Shown: positions 39,941 through 48,654 of the stretch, piece by piece
Layout: every line of letters starts with the position of its first letter
Numbering within the stretch: the stretch's first letter is position 1
NCBI RefSeq assembly: GCF_009711085.1
Contig: NZ_WMKA01000001.1
Coordinates: 89,673-153,672, forward strand
Reading direction: 5' to 3'
DNA from: Cellulosimicrobium composti
Lineage (GTDB): Bacteria > Actinomycetota > Actinomycetes > Actinomycetales > Cellulomonadaceae
Length of the DNA: 64,000 bases
Notes under the pieces: generated by a model
What the model was told of the DNA's origin: nothing
Databases searched by the model: none
What the model saw: only the letters and a program-made list of their open reading frames with translations
Program-made: the position numbers and the translations under genes

Positions 39941-40879
39941 ATGCCCAGCACCCCGTCCCCCACGGACCGGCACGTCGTCGTCGGCGCCGGACCCGTCGGG
40001 CGTCACGTCGCGGCCGAGCTCGCGGCCCGCGGGTCGCACGTCACCGTCGTGACCCGGTCAGGGCGCGACACCGGCGTCGACGGCGTCACGCACGTGGCCC
40101 TCGACGCCTCCGACGCCGACGCCCTGACCCGCGTCGCCGACGGCGCCGCCGTGCTCTACAACTGCGCCAACCCCGGCGACTACACCCAGTGGGAGAAGGT
40201 CTGGCCGCCGCTCGCCACGGCGCTGCTCACCACCGCGGAACGGACGGGAGCGGTCTACGCGATCACGGGCAACCTCTACCCCTACGGCCCGGTCGACGGG
40301 CCCATGACCGAGGACCTGCCGGACGCCGCGACCGACCACAAGGGAATCCTGCGCACCCGGCTGTGGGCCGACGCCCTCGCCGCGCACCGCGCCGGCCGCG
40401 CGCGCGTCGTCGAGGTCCGCAGCTCCGACTTCGTCGGGCCCGGGGTCGGCCGCAACGGGCACGTCTCGCGCGTCGTGCCGACCGCGCTGCGCGGCCGGGC
40501 CGTGACCATGATCGGTCGGACCGACCAGCCGCACTCGTTCACCGACGTCCGCGACGCCGCGCGCACGCTCGTCGCGGCGGCCGCGGATCCCGGCGCGCTC
40601 GGCCGCACGTGGCACACCCCGAGCAACGCGCCGCGCACCCAGCGCGAGGCGCTGACCGACGTCCTCGCGAGCGTCGGGCGTCCGCCGGTCCGGGTCCGCT
40701 CGCTGCGCGGCGCCGGGCTCGCCGCCGCCGGGCTGGTCTCGCCCCTGCTGCGCGAGCTGCGCGACCTCGCCTACCAGTGGGAGCGCCCCTACGTCCTCGA
40801 CGACACCGCCGCGCGCGCCCGCTTCGGCATCGAGCCGACGCCCTGGGACGAGGTCTGCCGCAGCACCGCCCGCGGCTGA
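39941..40879 (+). CDS. NAD(P)-dependent epimerase/dehydratase-like protein
   Basis: The 312-residue extended SDR has a Rossmann motif HVVVGAGPVGRHVAAELAARG at residues 10-30. A Tyr in ITGNLYPYGPVDG stands at the active-site position, but the classical YxxxK spacing is not clear. FVGPGVGRNG and HSFTDVRDAARTLVAA are typical of sugar or flavonoid-type reductases. The C-terminal 60 residues contain LAYQWERPYVLDDTAARARFGIEPTPW, normal for this group. ATG 39941 has AAAGGAG 6 nt upstream. It is controlled by the divergent TetR gene (inferred from the operators). The substrate is unknown. Confidence 0.9.
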   Translation: MPSTPSPTDRHVVVGAGPVGRHVAAELAARGSHVTVVTRSGRDTGVDGVTHVALDASDADALTRVADGAAVLYNCANPGDYTQWEKVWPPLATALLTTAERTGAVYAITGNLYPYGPVDGPMTEDLPDAATDHKGILRTRLWADALAAHRAGRARVVEVRSSDFVGPGVGRNGHVSRVVPTALRGRAVTMIGRTDQPHSFTDVRDAARTLVAAAADPGALGRTWHTPSNAPRTQREALTDVLASVGRPPVRVRSLRGAGLAAAGLVSPLLRELRDLAYQWERPYVLDDTAARARFGIEPTPWDEVCRSTARG

Positions 40880-40920
40880 GCACCCCGTCGGCACGCCCTG
40901 CCCCGCCCGCCAGTCGCACG

Positions 40921-41009
40921 CGAGGTCGGCAGTCGGGGGTGAGGTCGGCAGTCGCACGTGCCGATGTCGGGTGGAACTGCCGACGTCGGGCACGACTGCC
41001 GATCTCGCG
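40921..41009. repeat. Dispersed palindromic repeat cluster (family A, copy 2)
   Basis: CGAGGTCGGCAGTC, TGAGGTCGGCAGTC, GTGCCGATGTC, ACTGCCGACGTC and ACTGCCGATCTCG occur within 89 nt, in both orientations. The cluster lies immediately upstream of the AbiEi/DUF559 gene, and a matching cluster lies right at that gene's 3' end. Confidence 0.75.
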
Positions 41010-41070
41010 TCGTCCACAGATCCCGGCACCGGGTACCGCGACGCCGCGCGGGACGGCACGATCGCTCGTC

Positions 41071-42023
41071 ATGCCGAGACCCGAGCCCGAGCACACCCTG
41101 CACCTCGCGCAGGAGCACCTGCCGGACGCCGTCCGACGGCACCTGGCCGACGGCGCGTGGGAACGGGTGCGGCGCGGTGCCTACCGGGACGCGCCACCGC
41201 CCGGCGTCCCGCCCGTCGTCGCCGCGCGGACCCTCGCGGTCGACCGGGCGCGCGCGGTCGGCCGTGGCCTGCGCCGCGACCCCGTCGTCAGCCACGCGTC
41301 CGCGGCGCTGCTGCACGGGCTGCCCCTGTGGGAGCTCCCCGCGACGACCCACGTGGTCCAGCCGTACCGCCGGTCGGGTTCCGCGGCGCGCGACGTGACG
41401 CGGCACGTCGGCGAGGTCGGCGCCGAGGACCGCGAGACCGTCCTCGGCGTCACGACGACCTCGCTCGTGCGCACGGTCGCGGACTGCCTGCGCACGATGC
41501 CCGCGCTCGACGGTCTCGTCGTCGCGGACGCGGCGCTGGCGAGGGGCGTGCGACGCTCGGAGGTCACGGCCGTCCTGGACCGCCGGCCGGGCGGTCGGGG
41601 GTCCCGCCGCTCCCGGCACGTGCTCGGGCTCGCGGACCCGGGCGCGGAGTCGGCCCGCGAGACCTGGCTGAGATACGTCCTCCTGCGGAGCGGTCTGCCA
41701 CGACCGGAGACGCAGGTGCCGCTGCGCACCGAGGTCGGCCCGGTGCGGGCGGACCTGGGGTGGCCGCGCTGGCGCCTGCTGCTGGAGTTCGACGGCCTCC
41801 TGAAGTACCGCACCGGGCCGGGCGGCGTCGCACCGCACGAGGATCCGGGCGCGTGCTCGTGCGGGAGAAGCTGCGGCAGGAGGCGATCGAGCGCACGGGG
41901 CACCGTCTGCTGCGCGTCACGGCGCGCGACCGGCCGTCGGACGTCGTGGCGCGGGTGCTCCGGCACGTCCCGGTCGACGTCGTCCGCGGCCTGCGACCCG
42001 ACCCTCGCCTACCCCCGGCGTGA
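41071..42023 (+). pseudogene. AbiEi-like / DUF559 endonuclease-fold protein, frameshifted
   Basis: From ATG 41071 the product shows an AbiEi-antitoxin-like region (DGAWERVRRGAYRDAPP; VVSHASAALLHGLPLWELP; RTVADCLRTMPALDGLVVADAAL) and then the DUF559/Vsr-like nuclease fold start (AESARETWLRYVLLRSGLPRPETQVPL, VRADLGWPRWRLLLEFDGLLKY). At about 41845-41853 the frame breaks. The expected continuation VLVREKLRQEAIERTGHRLLRVTARD is read one frame over and ends at 42023. Adding one C near 41850 (GGC-CGC-GTG) restores it. Left uncorrected, the frame runs on without a stop into the next gene. This could be a true mutation or an assembly error. Confidence 0.78.
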
Positions 42024-42110
42024 GATCGGCACTCCGGTCCGACGTCGGCACGCGCTGCCGAGATCGGCGGTCGGGACTGCCGATCTCGCTCGCGACCACC
42101 GATCTCGTGG
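42020..42110. repeat. Dispersed palindromic repeat cluster (family A, copy 3)
   Basis: TGAGATCGGCACTC, GACGTCGGCACG, CTGCCGAGATCGGCGGTC, ACTGCCGATCTCG and CACCGATCTCG occur within 91 nt. The cluster begins at the stop codon of the frameshifted DUF559 gene and ends about 15 nt before the promoter of the helicase-associated gene. Confidence 0.75.
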
Positions 42111-42125
42111 GACCCGGCCGACGCG

Positions 42126-42131
42126 TAGCAT
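42126..42131 (+). promoter_or_regulatory. -10 box of the helicase-associated gene (leaderless)
   Basis: TAGCAT is followed by 7 nt and the ATG at 42139. No ribosome site is seen in the 7-nt leader. Confidence 0.5.
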
Positions 42132-42138
42132 CGGACGG

Positions 42139-44619
42139 ATGGCCTCTTCCCGGCCCGAGCGGGCTCCGACGTACAGCGAGTCGCTGCGCCAGCGCGACGA
42201 CGCCGCGCTGGTCGCCCTGCTCGCACGCCGTCCGGACCTCGCGACGCCGTCGCCCTCGACGCTGCTCTCCCTCGCCGCGCGCGCGATGAACCGCACGAGC
42301 CTCGAACGGGCGCTCGCGTCGCTGGACGAGCTCGCGCTGCACGTCCTCGAGTCGGTCCTGGTGCTCGACTCGGTGGGCACCGCCGCGACCGCCGCGGCCG
42401 TCGCGCGCGCGACGGGGGTCGACCGGACGACCGTCGCGACGACGCTCGGACAGCTCGACGAGCGGGCGCTCGTCTGGTCACCGGGGCCGCGGTCGGCCGG
42501 GTTCCGCCCGGCACCGGGGATCGCGGAGGTGCTCGGCCCGCACCCCGCCGGTCTCGGTCCGGTCGACGCACCCCCGGGCGGCGCGTCGGCACCCGGCGGC
42601 GGGGCGCCGGGCACCCGGCCCCCGGGCGGCACGCGCGCGACACCGGACGGCGACCTGCCCGACGACGCGCCGCCGGGTGCGCGCGCGATCCTCGACGCCT
42701 TGGCCTGGGGCCCGCCCGTCGGCGTGGCGCCGCGCTCGGACCCGGCGGCCCGCCGCGCGACGGAGTGGCTCGTGGAGCACGGGTACCTGCGCGCGACGGA
42801 CGAGCGGCACGTCGTGCTCCCGGGGGAGGTCGGGCTCGCGCTGCGCGGCGGCCGCACCCACCGCGACGTGCGCACGACGCCGCCCGTCCCCGAGGTCCGG
42901 GAGCTCCCCGCGGCGACGGTGGACGCCGAGTCCGCGAGCGCCGGCATCGAGGCCGTGCGGCTCGTGGCGCGCCTCGTGACGCTCTGGACCGAGCACCCGC
43001 CGGGCGTCCTGCGCGCGGGCGGGCTCGGCGTGCGCGACCTGCGCCGCGCGGCCGTCGCGCTCGAGGTCGACGACCCGACGGCGGCCGCGGTGGTCGAGCT
43101 GGCCGCCGCGGCGGGCCTCGTCGCGGACGACGGCGACGACCCGCCGACGTTCGCCCCGACGCTCACGGCGGAGGACTGGCTCGACGACGACCTGGGCGAC
43201 CGGTGGGCGACGCTCGCGCGCGGCTGGTGGCGCTCGCGCCGCACGCCGTGGCTCGTGGGGAGCCGCGACGAGAAGGGGGCGCTGCGCGCCGCGCTGGACC
43301 CGGAGCTGTGGCGCCCGTGGGTGCCGCGGCTGCGCCGCTCGGTGCTCGACGTGCTCGCGCTCGCGCCGGGGCGCCCGCTCGCGGCCGCGGACGTGGTGGC
43401 GGTCCTGCGGTGGCGCACGCCGCGCGCCGTGCCGCCCGAGCAGGCGGTCGCGGGCCTGCTGCGCGAGGCGGCGCTGCTCGGGGTGACGGGCGCGGGAGCG
43501 CTCGCTCCCCCGGGCCGCGTGCTCGTCGCCGGCGACGACCCGGCGTCGTCGGAGCCCACGGACCTGGGCGCGGCGTTCGAGGCGGTGCTCCCGCCGGAGG
43601 TCGACGACCTCCTGCTCCAGGGCGACCTCACCGGCATCGTCCCCGGCCGCCCGTCCCGGGCGCTGGAACGGCTCGTGGAGGTCGCGGCCGACGTCGAGTC
43701 GCGCGGCGCCGCGACGACGGTGCGGTTCACCGCCGAGTCCGTGTTGCGTGCGCTCGACCGCGGTGCGACGGCCGACGAGCTGCTCGCCGACCTCGCCTCG
43801 CACTCGCGCACGCCGGTACCCCAGCCGCTCGAGTACCTGGTGCGGGACACGGCGCGGCGGCACGGGCGCGTGCGCGTGGGGACGGCGTCGTCGTACGTGC
43901 GTGCGGAGGACCCGGTGCTGCTCGCCGGGATCGCGGAGGACCCGGCGCTGCGCGGACTGGGGCTCGTCCTTCTCGCGCCGACCGTCCTCGTGTCGTCCGC
44001 CCCGGCGGGCGAGCTCCAGGAGGTGCTGCGCGCACGGGGCGTGCCGTCCGTCGTCGAGGGTCCGGACGGCCGCGTGCTGGTCGCGGAACGGGCGGGGCGC
44101 CGCGACGCGGCCGACGGCGCGGGGTCGGCCCGGCGGGGCCGGGTCGGTCGGCGCACGGCGGGGCGTTCGCGGACGGGCGTCGTCCCGGGGTCGGGCGTGC
44201 GTGCGGAGGAGCCGGCGGGCACCGGCGAGCAGCGGTTCGCCGACCTCGTCGCGCGCCTGCGCGCCGCCGACGCGCGGGGGGCCGAACAGGCCGGTCCGGG
44301 CCGCGCGGGCGAGGCCGGGAACGGTGCCGCCCGGTCGCGCGGGCTCGCGGCGGGCGGCGGTGGCCGCACCGCGGACCCCGGCCCCGAGGGAACAAGCGAC
44401 CCGGTCGCGGCGTTGGGGCTGCTGCGCGAGGCGATCGCGGACGGGGCGATGGTCTGGCTCGAGGTGGTCGGGCCGACGGGCTCGCCGGACCGGCGCCGCG
44501 TGCGACCCCTGACCCTCGACGCGGGGCGCCTGCGCGCGCAGGACCCGGCGCGCGACGCCGAGCTCACGGTCGCCGTGCACCGCATCGCGTCGGTCACGCC
44601 CGACGCCCCGCCGCGCTAG
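42139..44619 (+). CDS. Helicase-associated (XPB/Ssl2-like N-terminal, PF13625-type) protein
   Basis: The 826-residue actinobacterial protein is encoded directly before the XPB helicase and presumably acts with it in DNA repair. The N-terminus (SESLRQRDDAALVALLARRPDLATPSPSTLLSLAARAMNRTS) and an HTH-like LDSVGTAATAAAVARATGVDRTTVATTLGQL fit the family. The core at about 480-660 has LLLQGDLTGIVPGRPS, FTAESVLRALDRGATADELLADLASHSRTPVPQPLEYLV and RVRVGTASSYVRAEDPVLLAGI. A WYL-like region ends it (LREAIADGAMVWLEVV). Pro/Gly/Arg-rich inserts at about 135-180 and 655-755 are disordered. Start at ATG 42139, supported by TAGCAT. Confidence 0.85.
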   Translation: MASSRPERAPTYSESLRQRDDAALVALLARRPDLATPSPSTLLSLAARAMNRTSLERALASLDELALHVLESVLVLDSVGTAATAAAVARATGVDRTTVATTLGQLDERALVWSPGPRSAGFRPAPGIAEVLGPHPAGLGPVDAPPGGASAPGGGAPGTRPPGGTRATPDGDLPDDAPPGARAILDALAWGPPVGVAPRSDPAARRATEWLVEHGYLRATDERHVVLPGEVGLALRGGRTHRDVRTTPPVPEVRELPAATVDAESASAGIEAVRLVARLVTLWTEHPPGVLRAGGLGVRDLRRAAVALEVDDPTAAAVVELAAAAGLVADDGDDPPTFAPTLTAEDWLDDDLGDRWATLARGWWRSRRTPWLVGSRDEKGALRAALDPELWRPWVPRLRRSVLDVLALAPGRPLAAADVVAVLRWRTPRAVPPEQAVAGLLREAALLGVTGAGALAPPGRVLVAGDDPASSEPTDLGAAFEAVLPPEVDDLLLQGDLTGIVPGRPSRALERLVEVAADVESRGAATTVRFTAESVLRALDRGATADELLADLASHSRTPVPQPLEYLVRDTARRHGRVRVGTASSYVRAEDPVLLAGIAEDPALRGLGLVLLAPTVLVSSAPAGELQEVLRARGVPSVVEGPDGRVLVAERAGRRDAADGAGSARRGRVGRRTAGRSRTGVVPGSGVRAEEPAGTGEQRFADLVARLRAADARGAEQAGPGRAGEAGNGAARSRGLAAGGGGRTADPGPEGTSDPVAALGLLREAIADGAMVWLEVVGPTGSPDRRRVRPLTLDAGRLRAQDPARDAELTVAVHRIASVTPDAPPR

Positions 44620-44679
44620 CGACCCCACCGACGACCGCCCCCTCCCGGGCACCACGGCTCGACCTCGGCAAGGAGACAC

Positions 44680-46359
44680 ATGACCGACGGACCCCTCATC
44701 GTCCAGAGCGACAAGTCGCTCCTGCTCGAGGTGGACCACCCGCGCGCCGACGACGCGCGCCGGGCGATCGCGCCGTTCGCCGAGCTCGAGCGCGCCCCGG
44801 AGCACGTCCACACGTACCGGCTCACGCCGCTGGGTCTGTGGAACGCGCGGGCCGCCGGGCACGACGCCGAGCAGGTCGTCAACACGCTCATCGAGTACTC
44901 GCGCTACCCGGTGCCGCACGCGCTGCTCATCGACGTCGCGGAGACGATGTCCCGCTACGGGCGGCTCACGCTCGCGCAGCACCCGACGCACGGGCTCGTG
45001 CTCGAGGCCACCGACCGCGCCGTGCTCGCCGAGGTGCTCAAGTCCAAGCGCACCGCGGGCCTCGTGGGCGACCGGATCGACGACACGACCGTCGTCGTGC
45101 ACCCGTCCGAGCGCGGCCACCTCAAGCAGGTCCTCGTGAAGCTCGGCTGGCCCGCCGAGGACCTCGCGGGGTACGTCGACGGCGAGAAGCACCCCATCGC
45201 ACTGAGCCCGACGACGCCGCCGCGCGCCGAGGGCGAGGAGCCGAAGCCCTGGGAGATGCGGCCGTACCAGGCGCAGGCGGTGGACGGGTTCTGGCACGGC
45301 GGGAGCGGCGTCGTCGTGCTCCCGTGCGGTGCGGGCAAGACGATCGTCGGCGCGGGCGCGATGGCGAGGTCCGGGACGACGACCCTCATCCTCGTGACGA
45401 ACACCGTGAGCGCGCGCCAGTGGCGCGACGAGCTCGTGCGGCGCACGACGCTCACCGAGGACGAGATCGGCGAGTACTCCGGCGCGCGCAAGGAGATCAA
45501 GCCCGTCACGATCGCGACCTACCAGGTGCTGACGACCAAGCGGAAGGGCGTGTACACGCACCTCGAGCTGCTCGACGCGCGTGACTGGGGCCTCGTCGTC
45601 TACGACGAGGTGCACCTGCTGCCCGCGCCGATCTTCCGCATGACCGCGGACCTGCAGGCGCGCCGCCGCCTCGGGCTCACCGCGACGCTCGTGCGCGAGG
45701 ACGGCCGGGAGGACGAGGTGTTCTCGCTCATCGGGCCCAAGCGGTACGACGCGCCGTGGAAGGACATCGAGGCGCAGGGGTACATCGCGCCCGCCGACTG
45801 CGTCGAGGTGCGCCTCACCCTGCCGGAGTCCGACCGCATGACATACGCCGTCGCCGAGCCGGAGGACAAGTACCGCCTCGCCGCCACGGCCACGGGCAAG
45901 CACCGGGTCGTCGAGCAGATCGTCGCGCAGCACCCGGACGACCAGGTGCTCGTCATCGGGCAGTACCTCGACCAGCTCGAGGAGCTCTCGAACCACCTCG
46001 ACGCGCCGCTCATCACGGGCGCGACGACCGTCCGCGAGCGCCAGCGCCTGTTCGACGCGTTCCGCACGGGCGAGATCTCGCGGCTCGTCGTGTCGAAGGT
46101 CGCGAACTTCTCCATCGACCTGCCCGAGGCGTCCGTCGCGATCCAGGTCTCCGGGTCGTTCGGGTCGCGCCAGGAGGAGGCCCAGCGTCTCGGCCGCGTC
46201 ATGCGCCCCAAGGCCGACGGCCGGACGGCGCACTTCTACGCCGTCGTCGCGCGCGACACCGTGGACCAGGACTTCGCGGCCCACCGGCAGCGGTTCCTGG
46301 CGGAGCAGGGGTACGCCTACCGCATCGTCGACGCGGAGGACCTGGGCGTCGTGCAGTAG
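44680..46359 (+). CDS. DNA repair helicase, XPB/Ssl2 type
   Basis: This 3'-to-5' DNA helicase (bacterial XPB) probably takes part in nucleotide-excision-type repair. The 559-residue protein has an N-terminal damage-recognition-like domain (about 1-190), Walker A LPCGAGKT (214-221), DEVH box (309-312), GLTATLVREDGRED with the XPB RED element (about 332-344), and a helicase C-terminal domain with QVSGSFGSRQEEAQRLGRVMRPK. AAGGAGA lies close before the ATG. It follows the helicase-associated gene by 60 nt in one transcription unit. A hairpin at 46447-46472 ends it. Confidence 0.95.
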   Translation: MTDGPLIVQSDKSLLLEVDHPRADDARRAIAPFAELERAPEHVHTYRLTPLGLWNARAAGHDAEQVVNTLIEYSRYPVPHALLIDVAETMSRYGRLTLAQHPTHGLVLEATDRAVLAEVLKSKRTAGLVGDRIDDTTVVVHPSERGHLKQVLVKLGWPAEDLAGYVDGEKHPIALSPTTPPRAEGEEPKPWEMRPYQAQAVDGFWHGGSGVVVLPCGAGKTIVGAGAMARSGTTTLILVTNTVSARQWRDELVRRTTLTEDEIGEYSGARKEIKPVTIATYQVLTTKRKGVYTHLELLDARDWGLVVYDEVHLLPAPIFRMTADLQARRRLGLTATLVREDGREDEVFSLIGPKRYDAPWKDIEAQGYIAPADCVEVRLTLPESDRMTYAVAEPEDKYRLAATATGKHRVVEQIVAQHPDDQVLVIGQYLDQLEELSNHLDAPLITGATTVRERQRLFDAFRTGEISRLVVSKVANFSIDLPEASVAIQVSGSFGSRQEEAQRLGRVMRPKADGRTAHFYAVVARDTVDQDFAAHRQRFLAEQGYAYRIVDAEDLGVVQ

Positions 46360-46446
46360 AGGGTGGGGGCCGCAGCGGAGCAAGGCACCCGCCCGGCACG
46401 GAACGACGCCCGGTCCGACCACGAGCCCGAACCGCTGAGCACTGAC

Positions 46447-46472
46447 GGCCCGCCCCCTCTCCGGGGCGGGCC
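46447..46472 (+). terminator. Terminator hairpin after the XPB gene
   Basis: GGCCCGCCCC (46447-46456) and GGGGCGGGCC (46463-46472) form a perfect 10-bp stem with loop CTCTCC, 87 nt past the helicase stop. Confidence 0.7.
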
Positions 46473-46525
46473 GCGGCGCGTCCGCAGCGATTGCGGGACC
46501 TGGGAGCGTGGGAAAGGATCGGGCC

Positions 46526-48562
46526 GTGAGCACGGCCGAACGTCCCTCGCGCCCCCGCACGGCCGCGGATCGAGGCGCCCCTGCGGCCCTGGTGCTGCTC
46601 GTGGCGCTGCTGGCTCTCCTCGCGCTCGTGGTCCCGGCGGGCTCGGCCCGCGCCGTGCCACCGATGGACGTGGCGGGTGAGATCACGGACCCGGACGGCG
46701 TGCTCGGCGACCGCACGGGCGCCGTGCAGGACGCGCTCGACCGTCTCGCCGAGGACACCGACCTGCAGCTCTTCGTGGTGTACGTCCCGAGCTTCGACGG
46801 CATGGACGGCGTCGACTGGGCGAACGCGACGGCCAACGCGTCGGGGCTCGGGGTGGACGACCTCCTTCTCGCCGTCGCGACCGAGGAGCGGCGCTACGGG
46901 CTGTCGTACGACAACAACGTGTCGCTGTCGGACGCGGAGCTCGACCGGATGGTGTCCGCCGTCGAGGACGAGCTGCGCGACGACGACTGGGCGGGTGCCG
47001 CGATCGCCGCGGCGGAGGTCGCGCGCGGCGCGGGCCAGGGTTCCGGCGTCTCCTGGTTCTGGGTGCTCCTGGGCCTCGGCGCCGTCGTGCTGGTCGTGGT
47101 GCTCGTCGTGCGGGCGGTCGCGAAGCGGCGCCGCACCGGGTCCGCGGCGGCTCCGGACGGCGACGAGCTGGCGGCCCTGCCCACCGACGAGCTCAACCGC
47201 CGGGCGAGCGCGGCGCTCGTCGCGATCGACGACGCCGTGAAGACCTCCGAGCAGGAGCTGGGGTTCGCGCAGGCGCAGTTCGGCCTGGAGGCGACGCGGC
47301 AGTTCTCCGCGGTGCTCGCCGAGGGCAAGCAGAAGGTCTCCGAGGCGTTCGCGCTGCGCCAGCAGCTCGACGACGACCAGCCGGAGACGGAGCCGCAGGC
47401 CCGGCAGATGATGGCGCGCATCGTCGCGCTGTGCGACGAGGTCGCGGACGCGCTCGACGCCGAGTCCCGGACGTTCGACGAGCTGCGCGACCTGCAGGCC
47501 CGCGCGCCCGAGGTGCTGGAGGAGACCGACCAGCGCGCGGCCGAGGTGCTCGCGCGCGTCGAGCCTGCGCGCGCGACGCTCGAGGGTCTCGCTCGCACGT
47601 ACCCGCCGGCGTCGCTCGCGTCCGTCGTGCAGAACCCGGAGCAGGCGCAGGCGCTCGTCGCGGGGGCGCGCGAGTCCGTCGCCCGCGGGCGCGAGGCGCT
47701 CGCCGGCAAGGACCGCGCGACGGCGGTCGCGCTCGCGCGGGCCGCGCAGAACGCCGTCGGCCAGGCGGTGACGCTGCTCGACGCCGTGGACCGCGCGGGC
47801 TCCGACCTCGCCGAGTCGGGCCCTCGCCTCGACCGGGGGCTCGCGTCCATCACGTCGGACATCGCGGATGCCGGCCGGCTCGCGCCCGGCGACCCCGGGG
47901 TCGCGCCCTCGCTCGCCGAGGCGCAGGACGCCGTCGCGGAGGCGCGTGCCGCGCGCGAGGGCGGTGACCCGCTCGCGGCGTTGCGCCGCCTCACGGAGGC
48001 CGAGGCGGCGCTCGACGCGGCGCTCGCCCCGTTCCGTGAGCGCGCGGAGCAGGCCGCGCGCGCGAACGCGCTCCTGCGCGACACCCTCGCGCGCGTCGAC
48101 TCGCAGGTCCGCGCGACGAACGACTTCATCGAGACGCGGCGCGGCGCCGTCGGGCCGGAGGCGAGGACGCGCCTGTCCGAGGCGATCCGGCTGCTGGGCG
48201 AGGCCCGGGCGCTCCAGCCCACCGACCCGGTCGCCGCGCTGGAGCGCGCGCAGCAGGCCGACGCCCAGGCGCAGTCCGCGGCGCAGCGCGCCCAGCAGGA
48301 CGCGTCGAGCTGGCAGTCGTCCCAGGGCGGCAGCGGCATGTTCGGCGGGGGCGGCGGGAGCAACGTCGGCGGCATGGTGCTCGGCGGGATCCTGCTCGAC
48401 TCGATCCTGCGGGGCGGCGGGGGTGGTGGCCGCTCCGGCGGGTTCGGCGGCGGCAGCTTCGGCGGCGGCTACGGCGGCGGCGGGTTCGGCGGCGGACGGT
48501 CGGGCGGACGCTCCGGCGGCCGGTCGTCGGGCGGACGCTCGGGCCGTGGCGGTCGCTTCTGA
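46526..48562 (+). CDS. TPM-domain membrane protein with coiled coil and Gly-rich tail
   Basis: The 678-residue protein has a signal peptide or anchor (about 15-48), an extracytoplasmic TPM domain (about 50-165, with VDDLLLAVATEERRYGLSYDNNVSLSDAELDRM), a membrane helix (about 177-200), a long helical, probably coiled-coil region (about 215-600), and a Gly/Ser/Arg tail of GGGFGGG-type repeats. TPM domains occur in proteins linked to photosystem repair and membrane maintenance. GTG 46526 has AAGGA 7 nt upstream; GTG 46508 is an in-frame alternative. The pspA gene 92 nt downstream suggests a shared role in membrane integrity. Confidence 0.88.
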   Translation: MSTAERPSRPRTAADRGAPAALVLLVALLALLALVVPAGSARAVPPMDVAGEITDPDGVLGDRTGAVQDALDRLAEDTDLQLFVVYVPSFDGMDGVDWANATANASGLGVDDLLLAVATEERRYGLSYDNNVSLSDAELDRMVSAVEDELRDDDWAGAAIAAAEVARGAGQGSGVSWFWVLLGLGAVVLVVVLVVRAVAKRRRTGSAAAPDGDELAALPTDELNRRASAALVAIDDAVKTSEQELGFAQAQFGLEATRQFSAVLAEGKQKVSEAFALRQQLDDDQPETEPQARQMMARIVALCDEVADALDAESRTFDELRDLQARAPEVLEETDQRAAEVLARVEPARATLEGLARTYPPASLASVVQNPEQAQALVAGARESVARGREALAGKDRATAVALARAAQNAVGQAVTLLDAVDRAGSDLAESGPRLDRGLASITSDIADAGRLAPGDPGVAPSLAEAQDAVAEARAAREGGDPLAALRRLTEAEAALDAALAPFRERAEQAARANALLRDTLARVDSQVRATNDFIETRRGAVGPEARTRLSEAIRLLGEARALQPTDPVAALERAQQADAQAQSAAQRAQQDASSWQSSQGGSGMFGGGGGSNVGGMVLGGILLDSILRGGGGGGRSGGFGGGSFGGGYGGGGFGGGRSGGRSGGRSSGGRSGRGGRF

Positions 48563-48654
48563 CACCACGACGCACGGCCCGGACCACGACCTACCGACGG
48601 ACGGCACCACACAGCACCGACCAGCACGAGACGGTTCACCAGAGAGGGACGACC

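Noticed and set aside
40921-42110. CRISPR array
   Set aside because: Repeats are short, in both orientations, irregularly spaced and separated by no unique spacers of constant length.
41071-44619. A single fused DUF559-helicase-associated protein
   Set aside because: The join exists only because of a frameshift; the second gene has its own promoter and start at 42126-42139, and the DUF559 C-terminus continues in another frame.
42478-46836. A 1452-codon open frame on the minus strand opposite the helicase-associated and XPB genes
   Set aside because: It is antisense to two well-supported genes; its composition (His, Arg, Val, Glu rich) and lack of domains are typical of GC-driven shadow frames.
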